A DNA stretch of 9,767 bases from Hydrogenophaga sp. (lineage in GTDB: Bacteria > Pseudomonadota > Gammaproteobacteria > Burkholderiales > Burkholderiaceae_C). Positions 1 through 6,406 of this stretch are shown in pieces (position 1 is the first letter of the stretch; each line of letters opens with the position of its first letter). The position numbers and the translations under genes are program-made. The notes beneath the pieces are model-generated. The model ran no database searches. It saw only the letters and a list, made by a program, of their open reading frames with translations, and was not told the origin of the DNA. The stretch covers positions 1-9,767 of the forward strand of contig JAJNQE010000111.1 in assembly GCA_021154985.1 (NCBI GenBank). The letters are read 5' to 3'.

Positions 1-1
1 C

Positions 2-1393
2 GAACTGGGCATTCCGGTGCTGGGCATCTGCTACGGCATGCAGACCATGGCGCAGCAACTGGGCGGCAAGGTCGAAGGCTCGAACTCGCGTGAGTTTGGT
101 TACGCCGAGGTGCGCGCACGCGGCCACACGAAATTGCTCGACGGCATCGAGGATTTCCGCACCGAGCAGGGCTACGGCATGCTCAAGGTGTGGATGAGCC
201 ACGGCGACAAGGTCACCGAGCTGCCCCCGGGCTTCAAGCTCATGGCCAGCACCGAGAGCTGCCCGATTGCCGGCATGGCCGACGAGGCGCGCCATTTTTA
301 TGCGGTGCAGTTCCACCCCGAAGTGACGCACACGGTGCAGGGCAGGGCCATGCTGGAGCGCTTCGTGCTCGACATCTGCGCCACCCGGGCCGACTGGGTG
401 ATGCGCGACCACATCGAAGAAGCGGTGCAGAAGATCCGCGAACAGGTGGGTGACGAAGAGGTGATCCTCGGCCTGTCCGGCGGGGTCGACTCGTCGGTGG
501 CCGCTGCGCTGATCCACCGCGCGATCGGCGATCAGCTCACCTGCGTGTTTGTCGACCACGGCCTGCTGCGCCTGAACGAAGGCGACATGGTCATGGACAT
601 GTTTGTCGGCAAGCTGCACGCCAAAGTGATCCGGGTGGACGCGGCCGACCAGTTCCTCGGCCACCTCGCCGGCGTGAGCGATCCAGAGGCCAAACGGAAG
701 ATCATTGGGCGCGAATTCGTCGAGGTCTTCAAGGCCGAAGCCGCCAAACTGATCTCAAGTGGTGCATCAACAAAAGGCGCCAAGTGGTTGGCACAAGGCA
801 CTATTTACCCGGACGTGATCGAATCCGGTGGCGCCAAGAGCAAGAAGGCTGTGACCATCAAGAGCCACCACAACGTGGGTGGTCTGCCCGAGCAGCTCGG
901 CCTGAAATTGCTGGAACCGCTGCGCGATCTGTTCAAGGACGAGGTGCGTGAACTCGGCGTGGCCCTGGGTCTGCCGCACGACATGGTCTATCGCCACCCC
1001 TTCCCGGGCCCGGGTCTTGGCGTTCGGATTCTGGGCGAAGTGAAAAAGGAGTACGCGGATTTGCTGCGCCGGGCCGACGCGATCTTCATCGAAGAACTGC
1101 GCTCCACCATCGACCACAACAGCGGCAAGAGCTGGTATGACCTCACCAGCCAGGCGTTCACCGTCTTCCTGCCGGTCAAGAGCGTGGGCGTGATGGGCGA
1201 TGGCCGCACCTACGACTACGTGGTGGCGCTGCGCGCGGTGCAGACCAGCGACTTCATGACCGCCGACTGGGCCGAACTGCCCTACGCGCTGCTCAAGAAG
1301 GTCAGCAGCCGCATCATCAATGAGGTTCGCGGCATCAACCGCGTGACCTACGACGTGAGCTCCAAACCGCCGGCCACGATCGAGTGGGACTGA
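2..1393 (+). CDS. guaA: GMP synthase (glutamine-hydrolysing), 5' end missing
   Basis: GMP synthase makes GMP from XMP, ATP and glutamine in the cytoplasm, the last step of guanine nucleotide synthesis. The reading frame is already open at base 2, so the true start lies to the left; about 463 codons are present and roughly 75 N-terminal residues are missing by comparison with the E. coli enzyme. The class I amidotransferase domain shows the nucleophile Cys in GICYGMQ (Cys codon 29-31) and the His/Glu partners in FHPEV (311-325). The ATP pyrophosphatase P-loop SGGVDSS is at 476-496. The dimerisation domain carries KSHHNVGGLPE, RHPFPGPGLGVR and the C-terminal KPPATIEWD. Two short insertions relative to the E. 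coli protein as I remember it lie near codons 752-781 and 1102-1146; the first uses atypical codons. The identification is secure. Confidence 0.98.
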   Translation, partial: ELGIPVLGICYGMQTMAQQLGGKVEGSNSREFGYAEVRARGHTKLLDGIEDFRTEQGYGMLKVWMSHGDKVTELPPGFKLMASTESCPIAGMADEARHFYAVQFHPEVTHTVQGRAMLERFVLDICATRADWVMRDHIEEAVQKIREQVGDEEVILGLSGGVDSSVAAALIHRAIGDQLTCVFVDHGLLRLNEGDMVMDMFVGKLHAKVIRVDAADQFLGHLAGVSDPEAKRKIIGREFVEVFKAEAAKLISSGASTKGAKWLAQGTIYPDVIESGGAKSKKAVTIKSHHNVGGLPEQLGLKLLEPLRDLFKDEVRELGVALGLPHDMVYRHPFPGPGLGVRILGEVKKEYADLLRRADAIFIEELRSTIDHNSGKSWYDLTSQAFTVFLPVKSVGVMGDGRTYDYVVALRAVQTSDFMTADWAELPYALLKKVSSRIINEVRGINRVTYDVSSKPPATIEWD

Positions 1394-1409
1394 GGTAGGC
1401 GGTCGCCGC

Positions 1410-2168
1410 ATGGGCGAGCATTTTGACCGCCGTCTCGGCCTGCTGCGTTCGTTGCTGGTCTACCGGGCCATTCCCTGGCGCGGCATGCAGCTTCGGCGCT
1501 TTTACCGCCGCTTCGTGCCCGCCGGTGGGCTGGCGTTTGACGTGGGGGCGCATGCCGGTAACCGGGTGGCGGCGTTCCGCCAGCTGGGGGCGCGGGTGGT
1601 GGCGCTGGAGCCGCAGGCGGACTTTTTCCGCTTGCTGCAGCGCCGGTTTGGCGCGGATTCGCAGGTGACCTTGTTGCCGCAGGCGATGGGCCGCGAGCCG
1701 GGTCAGGCGCGTTTGATGGCCAGCCCCCGAACGCCCAGCGTGGCCACGCTCTCGACCGACTTTGTGCAGCGCGCTGGCGCCGCGCCGTCGTTTCGCGGCG
1801 TGCAGTGGCAAGCGGGGCCGCTGGTGGACTTGAGCACGCTGGACGCCCTGATCACCGCGCACGGCGCGCCCGACTTCATCAAGATCGACGTGGAAGGCTT
1901 TGAGCTGGAGGTGCTCATGGGTCTGAGCCAGCCGGTGGCTGCCGTGTCGTTCGAGTTTCTGCCCGCTGTGCGCGACGTGGCGCTGGGCTGTATTGACCGG
2001 CTGGAAACGCTGGCCGGAGCAGGGCGCTACCGGTACGCCGTGTCGTTGGGCGAGCGGCTGAGCTTGTTGCAGCCCGAGGGCGAACCGGCCGATGCTGTGC
2101 GCGACTGGTTGCGTGCCATGCCGCCCGATGGACCTTCGGGCGACGTGCACGCCTGGCTGGCGCGCTGA
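1410..2168 (+). CDS. FkbM family SAM-dependent methyltransferase
   Basis: This 252-residue protein is a Rossmann-fold methyltransferase of the FkbM group, which usually O-methylates sugars, polysaccharides, glycolipids or polyketides. The SAM-binding motif I is FDVGAHAGNR (residues 43-52), with the acidic ribose-binding residue at Glu67 in ALEP. The family signature STLDALI (142-148) is followed by DFIKIDVEGFELEVLMG (155-171), which is diagnostic for FkbM proteins. No signal peptide or membrane segment is visible, so it should be cytosolic. It starts 16 bases after guaA; AGGCGG at 1397-1402 can serve as ribosome binding site. Its stop lies 13 bases from the stop of the convergent membrane protein gene. 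The substrate is unknown: no glycosyltransferase or polysaccharide gene is directly adjacent, and co-transcription with guaA is only inferred from spacing. Confidence 0.9.
   Translation: MGEHFDRRLGLLRSLLVYRAIPWRGMQLRRFYRRFVPAGGLAFDVGAHAGNRVAAFRQLGARVVALEPQADFFRLLQRRFGADSQVTLLPQAMGREPGQARLMASPRTPSVATLSTDFVQRAGAAPSFRGVQWQAGPLVDLSTLDALITAHGAPDFIKIDVEGFELEVLMGLSQPVAAVSFEFLPAVRDVALGCIDRLETLAGAGRYRYAVSLGERLSLLQPEGEPADAVRDWLRAMPPDGPSGDVHAWLAR
2122..2142. other. Inverted repeat near the convergent gene ends
   Basis: CGCCCGA (2122-2128) and TCGGGCG (2136-2142) form a perfect 7-bp stem with a 7-base loop inside the last codons of the FkbM methyltransferase gene. No T-run follows on either strand, so it is not a classical intrinsic terminator. 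In GC-rich DNA such a stem can arise by chance; a role in stopping or stabilising transcripts at the 2168/2182 convergence is only a possibility. Confidence 0.25.
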
Positions 2169-2181
2169 CACGGAAACGAAC

Positions 2182-3894
2182 TCAGGAACCGGGTGTCGCC
2201 CGAAGGGGCGAGGCGGCCGGATCGGGCGGGCCCACCACATGTTCCTCGCCCACGATGTCGTGCGCACCCGGCGCGTCGAACGCGTTCAGCAGCACCGAGG
2301 TGAGGGCCGGCATGTTGCCCAGCGCGCCGGGCGGTGGCGTGAGGCCCGGTACAAAACCGCTGCCCAGCAGGCGCTGCAGCAGCGCCGGGTCGTCGCTGAT
2401 CACATGCACGGGCACATCCCACGCGGCGCCCCGGCCGCTCACCAGCGCCGGTGGCTGGTGGTCGCCCACCACGATCATCACCAACGGGCGGGCCACCTGG
2501 CGCCGCAGGTGGTCGGCCATCCACGCGTGCTGGTAGCGCATGCTGTCCAGATACAGCGGCAGGGGCTGGATCAACGACCCCGCAGCGGCCACTGGCGTGG
2601 CCGCGTACGCGTCGGCACGGGTCAGCGAAGCCCAGTCGCTCACGAATGGCGCGAGCGGATGGAACGGCGCGTGGGTGCTGGTGGTGGCAAACACGGCAAA
2701 GCGCGGCTGGCGGTCCGGGTGGCCATCCAGCTCCTGCGCCTGCAGCAGCGCCATGGCGGCCTGGTCGGGAATGCGCCAGTAGCCCACGTCCTTGCCCTGG
2801 TAGCCCACCCCGGCGTCGTCGGCCAGGCGGTCAAAGCCGTAGAACGCGCCTTCGGGCCAGGGTTTTTTGAGACCGGGCATCCAGCCCACTGTTCGGTAGC
2901 CATGGCGTTTGAAGTGGCTCACCAGCGTGGGCCGCTGGCTGGCCAGCAGCAGGTCGTGGTCGGCCGGGTCGCGCGTGTCCACGCCGGCGAGCAGCGCGGC
3001 GTGGGACAACCACGACGAGCCGCCAAACGTGGGCGCGATCACGCGGGAAGACACCACCAGGCGGCCACTGGCCCGGATCGCTTCGGCCAGCTCGGCGCGC
3101 GGGGCGGCGAGCGCGGCGGCCTGTGCCGGGTTGTCGAAGGTGATGGCGCCGTAAGACTCGGCAAACACCAGCAACACGTCGGCCGGGCCGCGGTGGCCCG
3201 CGAGGCCGGAGAGATCTCCGCCAAAAGACGGGCTGGGCCCGAGCACCTGGGCAGCCTCGCCGGGCAGCCACACGCGGGCGAGCAACCGGCCTTGCTCCAC
3301 CAGCGTGGGCGTGATGGGCAGCGCGAAAAACCAGCGGGTGTCGCGCTCGTCGGGCACGTAGGCGGCAAAGCTCAGCGTGCAGACGCCGGCCCCGGCCAGC
3401 AGCCAGGGGCGCGGTGATGACCGGGTCAGGCACAGCGCCAGTGTGGTGACGGCCCAGCGGATGAGCAGCGTGAGCAGCAGGGCGCCGACCACCAGCGCGG
3501 TGACGGCCGCAGCCACTTGCCAACCCGGCAGGGACTGCACGGTCACCTTCAACAATTCACCGGCATGGCGCCCGTCCCAGTACACATTGACCGGACGACC
3601 GAGCACGGCGGGCGCGGTGACGTTGGCATAGCGCACCAGCACCAGGGCCAGAAAGCCTGCCGTCCAGACGCCGGCGGCGCGCGATGACAGGCGGCCCCGC
3701 CACGCCACCCACCCCATCAGCCCCACCATGGCCAGGCACAGTTCGAACGACAGGCGCGGCGAGTAGGCCACGCCAAACCCGGGCCATCGGTTCTCAAACG
3801 TCAGCAGCGTGTTGAGCAGGCCAAAGGCCAGAACAAACCGCAGCAACCACCCCGGCGCCGAGGTCGGCGCCGCGCGTTCCGCCGTCGACCTCAC
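2182..3894 (-). CDS. Membrane-anchored sulfatase / phosphoglycerol- or phosphoethanolamine-transferase-like protein
   Basis: This 570-residue protein has about five N-terminal membrane helices (roughly residues 16-33, 47-66, 72-92, 125-150 and 163-180), followed by a domain of the alkaline-phosphatase/sulfatase superfamily that is probably periplasmic. Visible landmarks are VFAESYG (244-249, with a metal-binding Glu as in LtaS-like proteins), TFGGSSW (289-295, containing the likely Ser/Thr nucleophile region), TSTHAPF (405-411) and VGDHQPP (476-482, metal-binding Asp-His). This architecture is that of LtaS/OpgB/EptA-type enzymes that move phosphoglycerol or phosphoethanolamine onto envelope glycans or lipids; which one cannot be told. 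The start is a GTG overlapping the YceI stop as GTGA, which implies translational coupling. It is the last gene of a three-gene minus-strand operon that begins with a phosphatidyltransferase, so an envelope-lipid role is plausible. Confidence 0.85.
   Translation of the reverse strand: MRSTAERAAPTSAPGWLLRFVLAFGLLNTLLTFENRWPGFGVAYSPRLSFELCLAMVGLMGWVAWRGRLSSRAAGVWTAGFLALVLVRYANVTAPAVLGRPVNVYWDGRHAGELLKVTVQSLPGWQVAAAVTALVVGALLLTLLIRWAVTTLALCLTRSSPRPWLLAGAGVCTLSFAAYVPDERDTRWFFALPITPTLVEQGRLLARVWLPGEAAQVLGPSPSFGGDLSGLAGHRGPADVLLVFAESYGAITFDNPAQAAALAAPRAELAEAIRASGRLVVSSRVIAPTFGGSSWLSHAALLAGVDTRDPADHDLLLASQRPTLVSHFKRHGYRTVGWMPGLKKPWPEGAFYGFDRLADDAGVGYQGKDVGYWRIPDQAAMALLQAQELDGHPDRQPRFAVFATTSTHAPFHPLAPFVSDWASLTRADAYAATPVAAAGSLIQPLPLYLDSMRYQHAWMADHLRRQVARPLVMIVVGDHQPPALVSGRGAAWDVPVHVISDDPALLQRLLGSGFVPGLTPPPGALGNMPALTSVLLNAFDAPGAHDIVGEEHVVGPPDPAASPLRATPGS
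2196..2211. other. Short stem-loop at the 3' end of the sulfatase-like gene
   Basis: TCGCCC (2196-2201) and GGGCGA (2206-2211) are a perfect 6-bp inverted repeat closing the tetraloop GAAG as read on the plus strand. It lies within the final codons of the minus-strand sulfatase-like gene, 28 bases from the end of the FkbM methyltransferase gene. There is no T-run. It could act as a 3'-end stabiliser or weak terminator for the plus-strand transcript, but chance is not excluded. Confidence 0.25.
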
Positions 3895-4505
3895 TTGCGA
3901 ATGGCCTCGAATTCGATGATCAGCGGCACCTCGTCACCCACCCAGCCGTTGGCCACGGCGTAGGTCATGCCATAGGCGCTGCGTTTGAAACTGCCGCGCG
4001 CGGACACACCCATCACATACGGTTTGCTCAAAGGCCCCCCCAGCGGCGACTCGGCGCTCTTGTTCCAGGTGGCCTGCAGGGTGAGCGGCTGGCTTTTGCC
4101 CAGCAGTTCGAGCTGGCCGCTGATGTCGAAGGTCTTGTCGCCGGTCTTTTTGGCGCCGGTGGCGGTGAAGACCATCTTAGGAAACTCGCCGCTGTTCAGA
4201 AAGTCCGGGCCCTTGAGGTGGTCGTCGCGCTTGCGCTGGTTGCTGAACACGCTCGCGGTTTCCACCTCGATGCGCACCTCGGAAAGGGTGGCCGTGGCTT
4301 CGTCAAAGCGGTAGCTGCCGCGCGCCGAGCGGAACATGCCCAGCACCTTGGCGTAGCCGATGTGGTCGACCAGAAACGCCACCGTGGTGTGGTCGGGGTC
4401 GAGTTCGTAGCGCGCGGCCTGGGCGTGGGCCGTGCTCGTCAGCAGCGGGGAACTGGCCGCCAGTGCTGCCCAGACGATGGCGGATTTCAGGGGGTGGGCT
4501 CGCAT
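3891..4505 (-). CDS. Secreted YceI family protein
   Basis: This 204-residue protein is of the YceI family, lipocalin-like beta-barrels that bind long isoprenoid or other amphiphilic lipids in the periplasm. Residues 1-28 form a signal peptide ending in STAHA, with likely cleavage before QAARYELD. Family landmarks follow: YELDPDHTTVAFLVDHIG (33-50), RDDHLKGPDFLNSGEFP (93-109) and GVSARGSFKRSAYGM (166-180), ending with the beta-strand LIIEFEAIRK. Length is normal for the family. The gene starts 3 bases after the stop of the phosphatidyltransferase gene and overlaps the next gene as GTGA. It may carry a lipid ligand for, or from, its operon partners, but YceI ligands are known for few members, so its role here is inference. 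Confidence 0.93.
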   Translation of the reverse strand: MRAHPLKSAIVWAALAASSPLLTSTAHAQAARYELDPDHTTVAFLVDHIGYAKVLGMFRSARGSYRFDEATATLSEVRIEVETASVFSNQRKRDDHLKGPDFLNSGEFPKMVFTATGAKKTGDKTFDISGQLELLGKSQPLTLQATWNKSAESPLGGPLSKPYVMGVSARGSFKRSAYGMTYAVANGWVGDEVPLIIEFEAIRK

Positions 4506-4508
4506 GGC

Positions 4509-5306
4509 TCAGGTCTCCGGTGGGGTGGGGCGCTGCCGCGCCAGGCTTCGCACGTCGATCGCAAACGACAGGGTCAACATGGCCAGGCTGATGGCGGCCA
4601 GGGTGCTGGCCAGCAGCGGCGGAACAATGGGGCCGAGGCAGACGATGAGTGTGGTGATCTGCACCACACACACGGTCTGGCGGCGCTTGCTGGGCGCCAG
4701 TGGCCCGTTCAACCAGGGCCAGGCGAAGGCCGCGGCCACGAAGGCGTATCGCATGAGTCCGCTGGCCAGAATCCAGGGGCCGGCTTGCCCGGCCTGCACC
4801 ACCAGCGCACACAGCACCAGGGTGAACGCGGCGTCGGTCTCCATGTCGAAGCGGGCGCCGAAGGCACTGGCCAGGCCGCTGCGCCGGGCCAGCGCGCCGT
4901 CCACCGCGTCGAGCAAGGCCGTGAGCGTGGCCGCGATCACCAGCCACCAAGCGGCCGCGGGCATGGCATCCAGCGGCGCGCGGGGCAGGGCTTCGCCCAC
5001 CAGCGCGGCCATCAGGGTCATGGCGCCCAGGCGCACCAGCGTTACCCGGTTCGCGGGGCCGAAGCGCGCATGGGGGTGGGCACCCAGGCCGCGCCAGACC
5101 AGCCAGGCGGCGGCGGCGAACACCAGCAAGGCCTTGGCGGTGTAGTCCAGTCCCAGGCCCGCGGCGCCAGCCAGCGACACAGCGACGAGCAGCAACAAGG
5201 CCGCCACCGCAGTCAGATCGCGCGCGGCGTCTCCCGCCAGACCTTGGCGGTCTGCGATGTCCTGACGGGGCTGGGGCGTAAAGCTGGAACTGCCTGCGGA
5301 TTTCAT
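4509..5306 (-). CDS. CDP-alcohol phosphatidyltransferase family membrane protein
   Basis: Enzymes of this family transfer a phosphatidyl or other phosphoalcohol group from a CDP-activated donor to an alcohol in the inner membrane. The full signature D-x2-D-G-x2-A-R-x8-G-x3-D-x3-D is present with no substitution, from Asp133 to Asp158 (counting from the start chosen here), so the enzyme should be active. Several hydrophobic helices surround it (roughly residues 32-50, 58-73, 87-106, 118-132, 160-173, 178-196 and 217-248). Residues 1-80 form an extension with two extra helices before the core. The start used, 5306, overlaps the stop of a possible leader ORF as ATGA; an in-frame ATG at 5318 would add four residues and cannot be excluded. 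It heads the operon with the YceI and sulfatase-like genes. The acceptor alcohol cannot be deduced. Confidence 0.88.
   Translation of the reverse strand: MKSAGSSSFTPQPRQDIADRQGLAGDAARDLTAVAALLLLVAVSLAGAAGLGLDYTAKALLVFAAAAWLVWRGLGAHPHARFGPANRVTLVRLGAMTLMAALVGEALPRAPLDAMPAAAWWLVIAATLTALLDAVDGALARRSGLASAFGARFDMETDAAFTLVLCALVVQAGQAGPWILASGLMRYAFVAAAFAWPWLNGPLAPSKRRQTVCVVQITTLIVCLGPIVPPLLASTLAAISLAMLTLSFAIDVRSLARQRPTPPET
4514..4518 (-). promoter_or_regulatory. Ribosome binding site of the YceI gene
   Basis: Read on the minus strand, GGAGA lies 8 bases before the YceI start codon and inside the last codons of the phosphatidyltransferase gene. It supports the chosen start and close coupling of the two genes. 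Confidence 0.6.
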
Positions 5307-5347
5307 CGTCTGCAACATAAGATGGCCGAGCGGGTCGCGGTAATCAT
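5303..5347 (-). CDS. Possible 14-residue leader ORF upstream of the phosphatidyltransferase gene
   Basis: On the minus strand an ATG at 5347 opens a 14-codon frame encoding MITATRSAILCCRR and ends in TGA at 5305-5303, overlapping the ATG at 5306 as ATGA. A good Shine-Dalgarno-like sequence, AGGTGAGG (5363-5356), lies 8 bases before its start, whereas neither possible start of the phosphatidyltransferase gene has one. This suggests that ribosomes load on the leader and re-initiate at the downstream gene. The peptide has no recognisable function and no clear attenuator structure is visible. It may be a chance ORF. Confidence 0.33.
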   Translation of the reverse strand: MITATRSAILCCRR

Positions 5348-5355
5348 GGCACGCA

Positions 5356-5363
5356 CCTCACCT
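5356..5363 (-). promoter_or_regulatory. Strong Shine-Dalgarno-like site between the divergent operons
   Basis: AGGTGAGG on the minus strand lies 8 bases from the ATG at 5347. It is the only convincing ribosome binding site in the 83-base gap between the phosphatidyltransferase and dehydrogenase genes, and it points to the short leader ORF rather than to the phosphatidyltransferase start. Confidence 0.4.
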
Positions 5364-5389
5364 GAGACACGACATATCCCTTTTCGTTC

Positions 5390-6388
5390 ATGGCATCGCC
5401 TTCCACCCCATCGACCACCGCCAGCCAGGCCTGCTGGACCGTGGCGCCCGGCCGGGCCGAGATCCGCAGCGAAGCATTGCCGCCGATGGCCAGTGGCGAG
5501 GTCCGCGTGCGCACCTTGCACACCGGCGTGAGCCGGGGCACCGAGGGCCTGGTGTTTCGGGGCGAGGTGCCCGCCAGCGAGGCGCAGCGCATGCGCGCAC
5601 CGTTTCAGGCGGGTGAGTTCCCCGGTCCGGTGAAATACGGCTATGTGAACGTGGGTGTGGTGGAGGCGGGGCCTGCCGATCTGCTGGGCAAGGCGGTGTT
5701 CTGCCTGTACCCGCACCAGACCGTGTACCAGGTGCCCGCGCAGGCGGTGGTGCCACTGCCCTCGGGCGTGCCGGCCGCGCGCGCGGTCTTGGCCGCCAAC
5801 CTGGAGACCGCGATCAACGCGCTGTGGGACGCTGCGCCATGCATCGGCGACCGGATCTCGGTGGTGGGTGGCGGCACCCTGGGCCTGCTCGTGGCCTGGC
5901 TGGCGGCGCGGCTGCCGGGCTGCGAGGTGCAGGTGGTCGACACCGAAGCCGGCCGCGCAGACGTGGCCCGAGCGCTCGGCGCCGGCTTTGCCCTGCCACC
6001 CGATGCGCGCCCCGGCGCCGACCTGGTGGTGCACACCAGCGGACAAGCTGCGGGCCTGGCCACCGCGCTCCAGCTCGCCGCCTTCGAAGCCACCGTGCTC
6101 GAACTCAGCTGGTACGGCACGCGCGCGGTGAGCGTGCCGCTGGGCGAGGCCTTTCACTCGCAGCGCCTCACGCTCAAAAGTTCGCAGGTCGGTCACGTGG
6201 CCACACCCCAGCGCAGCCGGTGGACCCACCGCCAGCGCCTGGAGCTTGCGCTCTCCTTGCTCACCGACCCGGCGCTGGACCGCCTCATCACCCACAGCGC
6301 CCCGTTTCATGAGTTGCCGCGCGTACTGGAGCGCCTCTCTTCAGTGGCCTCTGACGCGCTGTGCCACCGCATCGATTACCCCATCTGA
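5390..6388 (+). CDS. Zinc-free MDR-family dehydrogenase/reductase of the pterin-like cluster
   Basis: This 332-residue protein has the medium-chain dehydrogenase/reductase (MDR) architecture: an N-terminal GroES-like domain (about residues 14-125), a Rossmann nucleotide-binding domain (about 150-270) and a return to the catalytic domain. The dinucleotide motif GGGTLG is at 160-165, and Asp184 at the end of the second strand favours NAD(H) over NADP(H). The N-terminal domain reads TGVSRGTEG (45-53) and KYGYVNVG (82-89) where zinc-dependent alcohol dehydrogenases carry the catalytic Cys and His, and there is no four-Cys structural zinc lobe, so a zinc-independent reaction is expected. The ATG at 5390 is the only start after the in-frame stop at 5363-5365; it has no clear ribosome binding site. 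It is the first gene of the plus-strand cluster, 18 bases before the pterin synthase homologue. Substrate unknown. Confidence 0.85.
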   Translation: MASPSTPSTTASQACWTVAPGRAEIRSEALPPMASGEVRVRTLHTGVSRGTEGLVFRGEVPASEAQRMRAPFQAGEFPGPVKYGYVNVGVVEAGPADLLGKAVFCLYPHQTVYQVPAQAVVPLPSGVPAARAVLAANLETAINALWDAAPCIGDRISVVGGGTLGLLVAWLAARLPGCEVQVVDTEAGRADVARALGAGFALPPDARPGADLVVHTSGQAAGLATALQLAAFEATVLELSWYGTRAVSVPLGEAFHSQRLTLKSSQVGHVATPQRSRWTHRQRLELALSLLTDPALDRLITHSAPFHELPRVLERLSSVASDALCHRIDYPI

Positions 6389-6406
6389 AACCAAGAGAAC
6401 CCCACC

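Noticed and set aside
2092..3417. 441-codon open frame on the plus strand opposite the sulfatase-like gene
   Set aside because: Its translation is rich in His, Arg, Gln and Gly with no motif, as expected of the antisense of GC-rich coding DNA. The opposite strand encodes a clear membrane enzyme.
2182..3894. Assigning lipoteichoic acid synthase to the membrane sulfatase-like protein
   Set aside because: The architecture is similar, but the host looks Gram-negative and the nucleophile region differs from LtaS, so only a general family call is supported.
5319..5389. Divergent promoters between the two operons (for example the CATATC at 5373-5378)
   Set aside because: No -35 match lies at a proper distance for either direction, so only the ribosome binding site and leader ORF were reported.
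4218..5531. 437-codon open frame on the plus strand opposite the YceI and phosphatidyltransferase genes
   Set aside because: It is a low-complexity, Gly/Gln/His/Arg-rich translation spanning two well-supported genes and the intergenic region, so it is a shadow frame.
5303..6310. 335-codon minus-strand frame opposite the MDR dehydrogenase gene
   Set aside because: The body is an antisense shadow of the dehydrogenase. Only its last 14 codons, which have their own ATG and ribosome binding site, were kept as a possible leader ORF.
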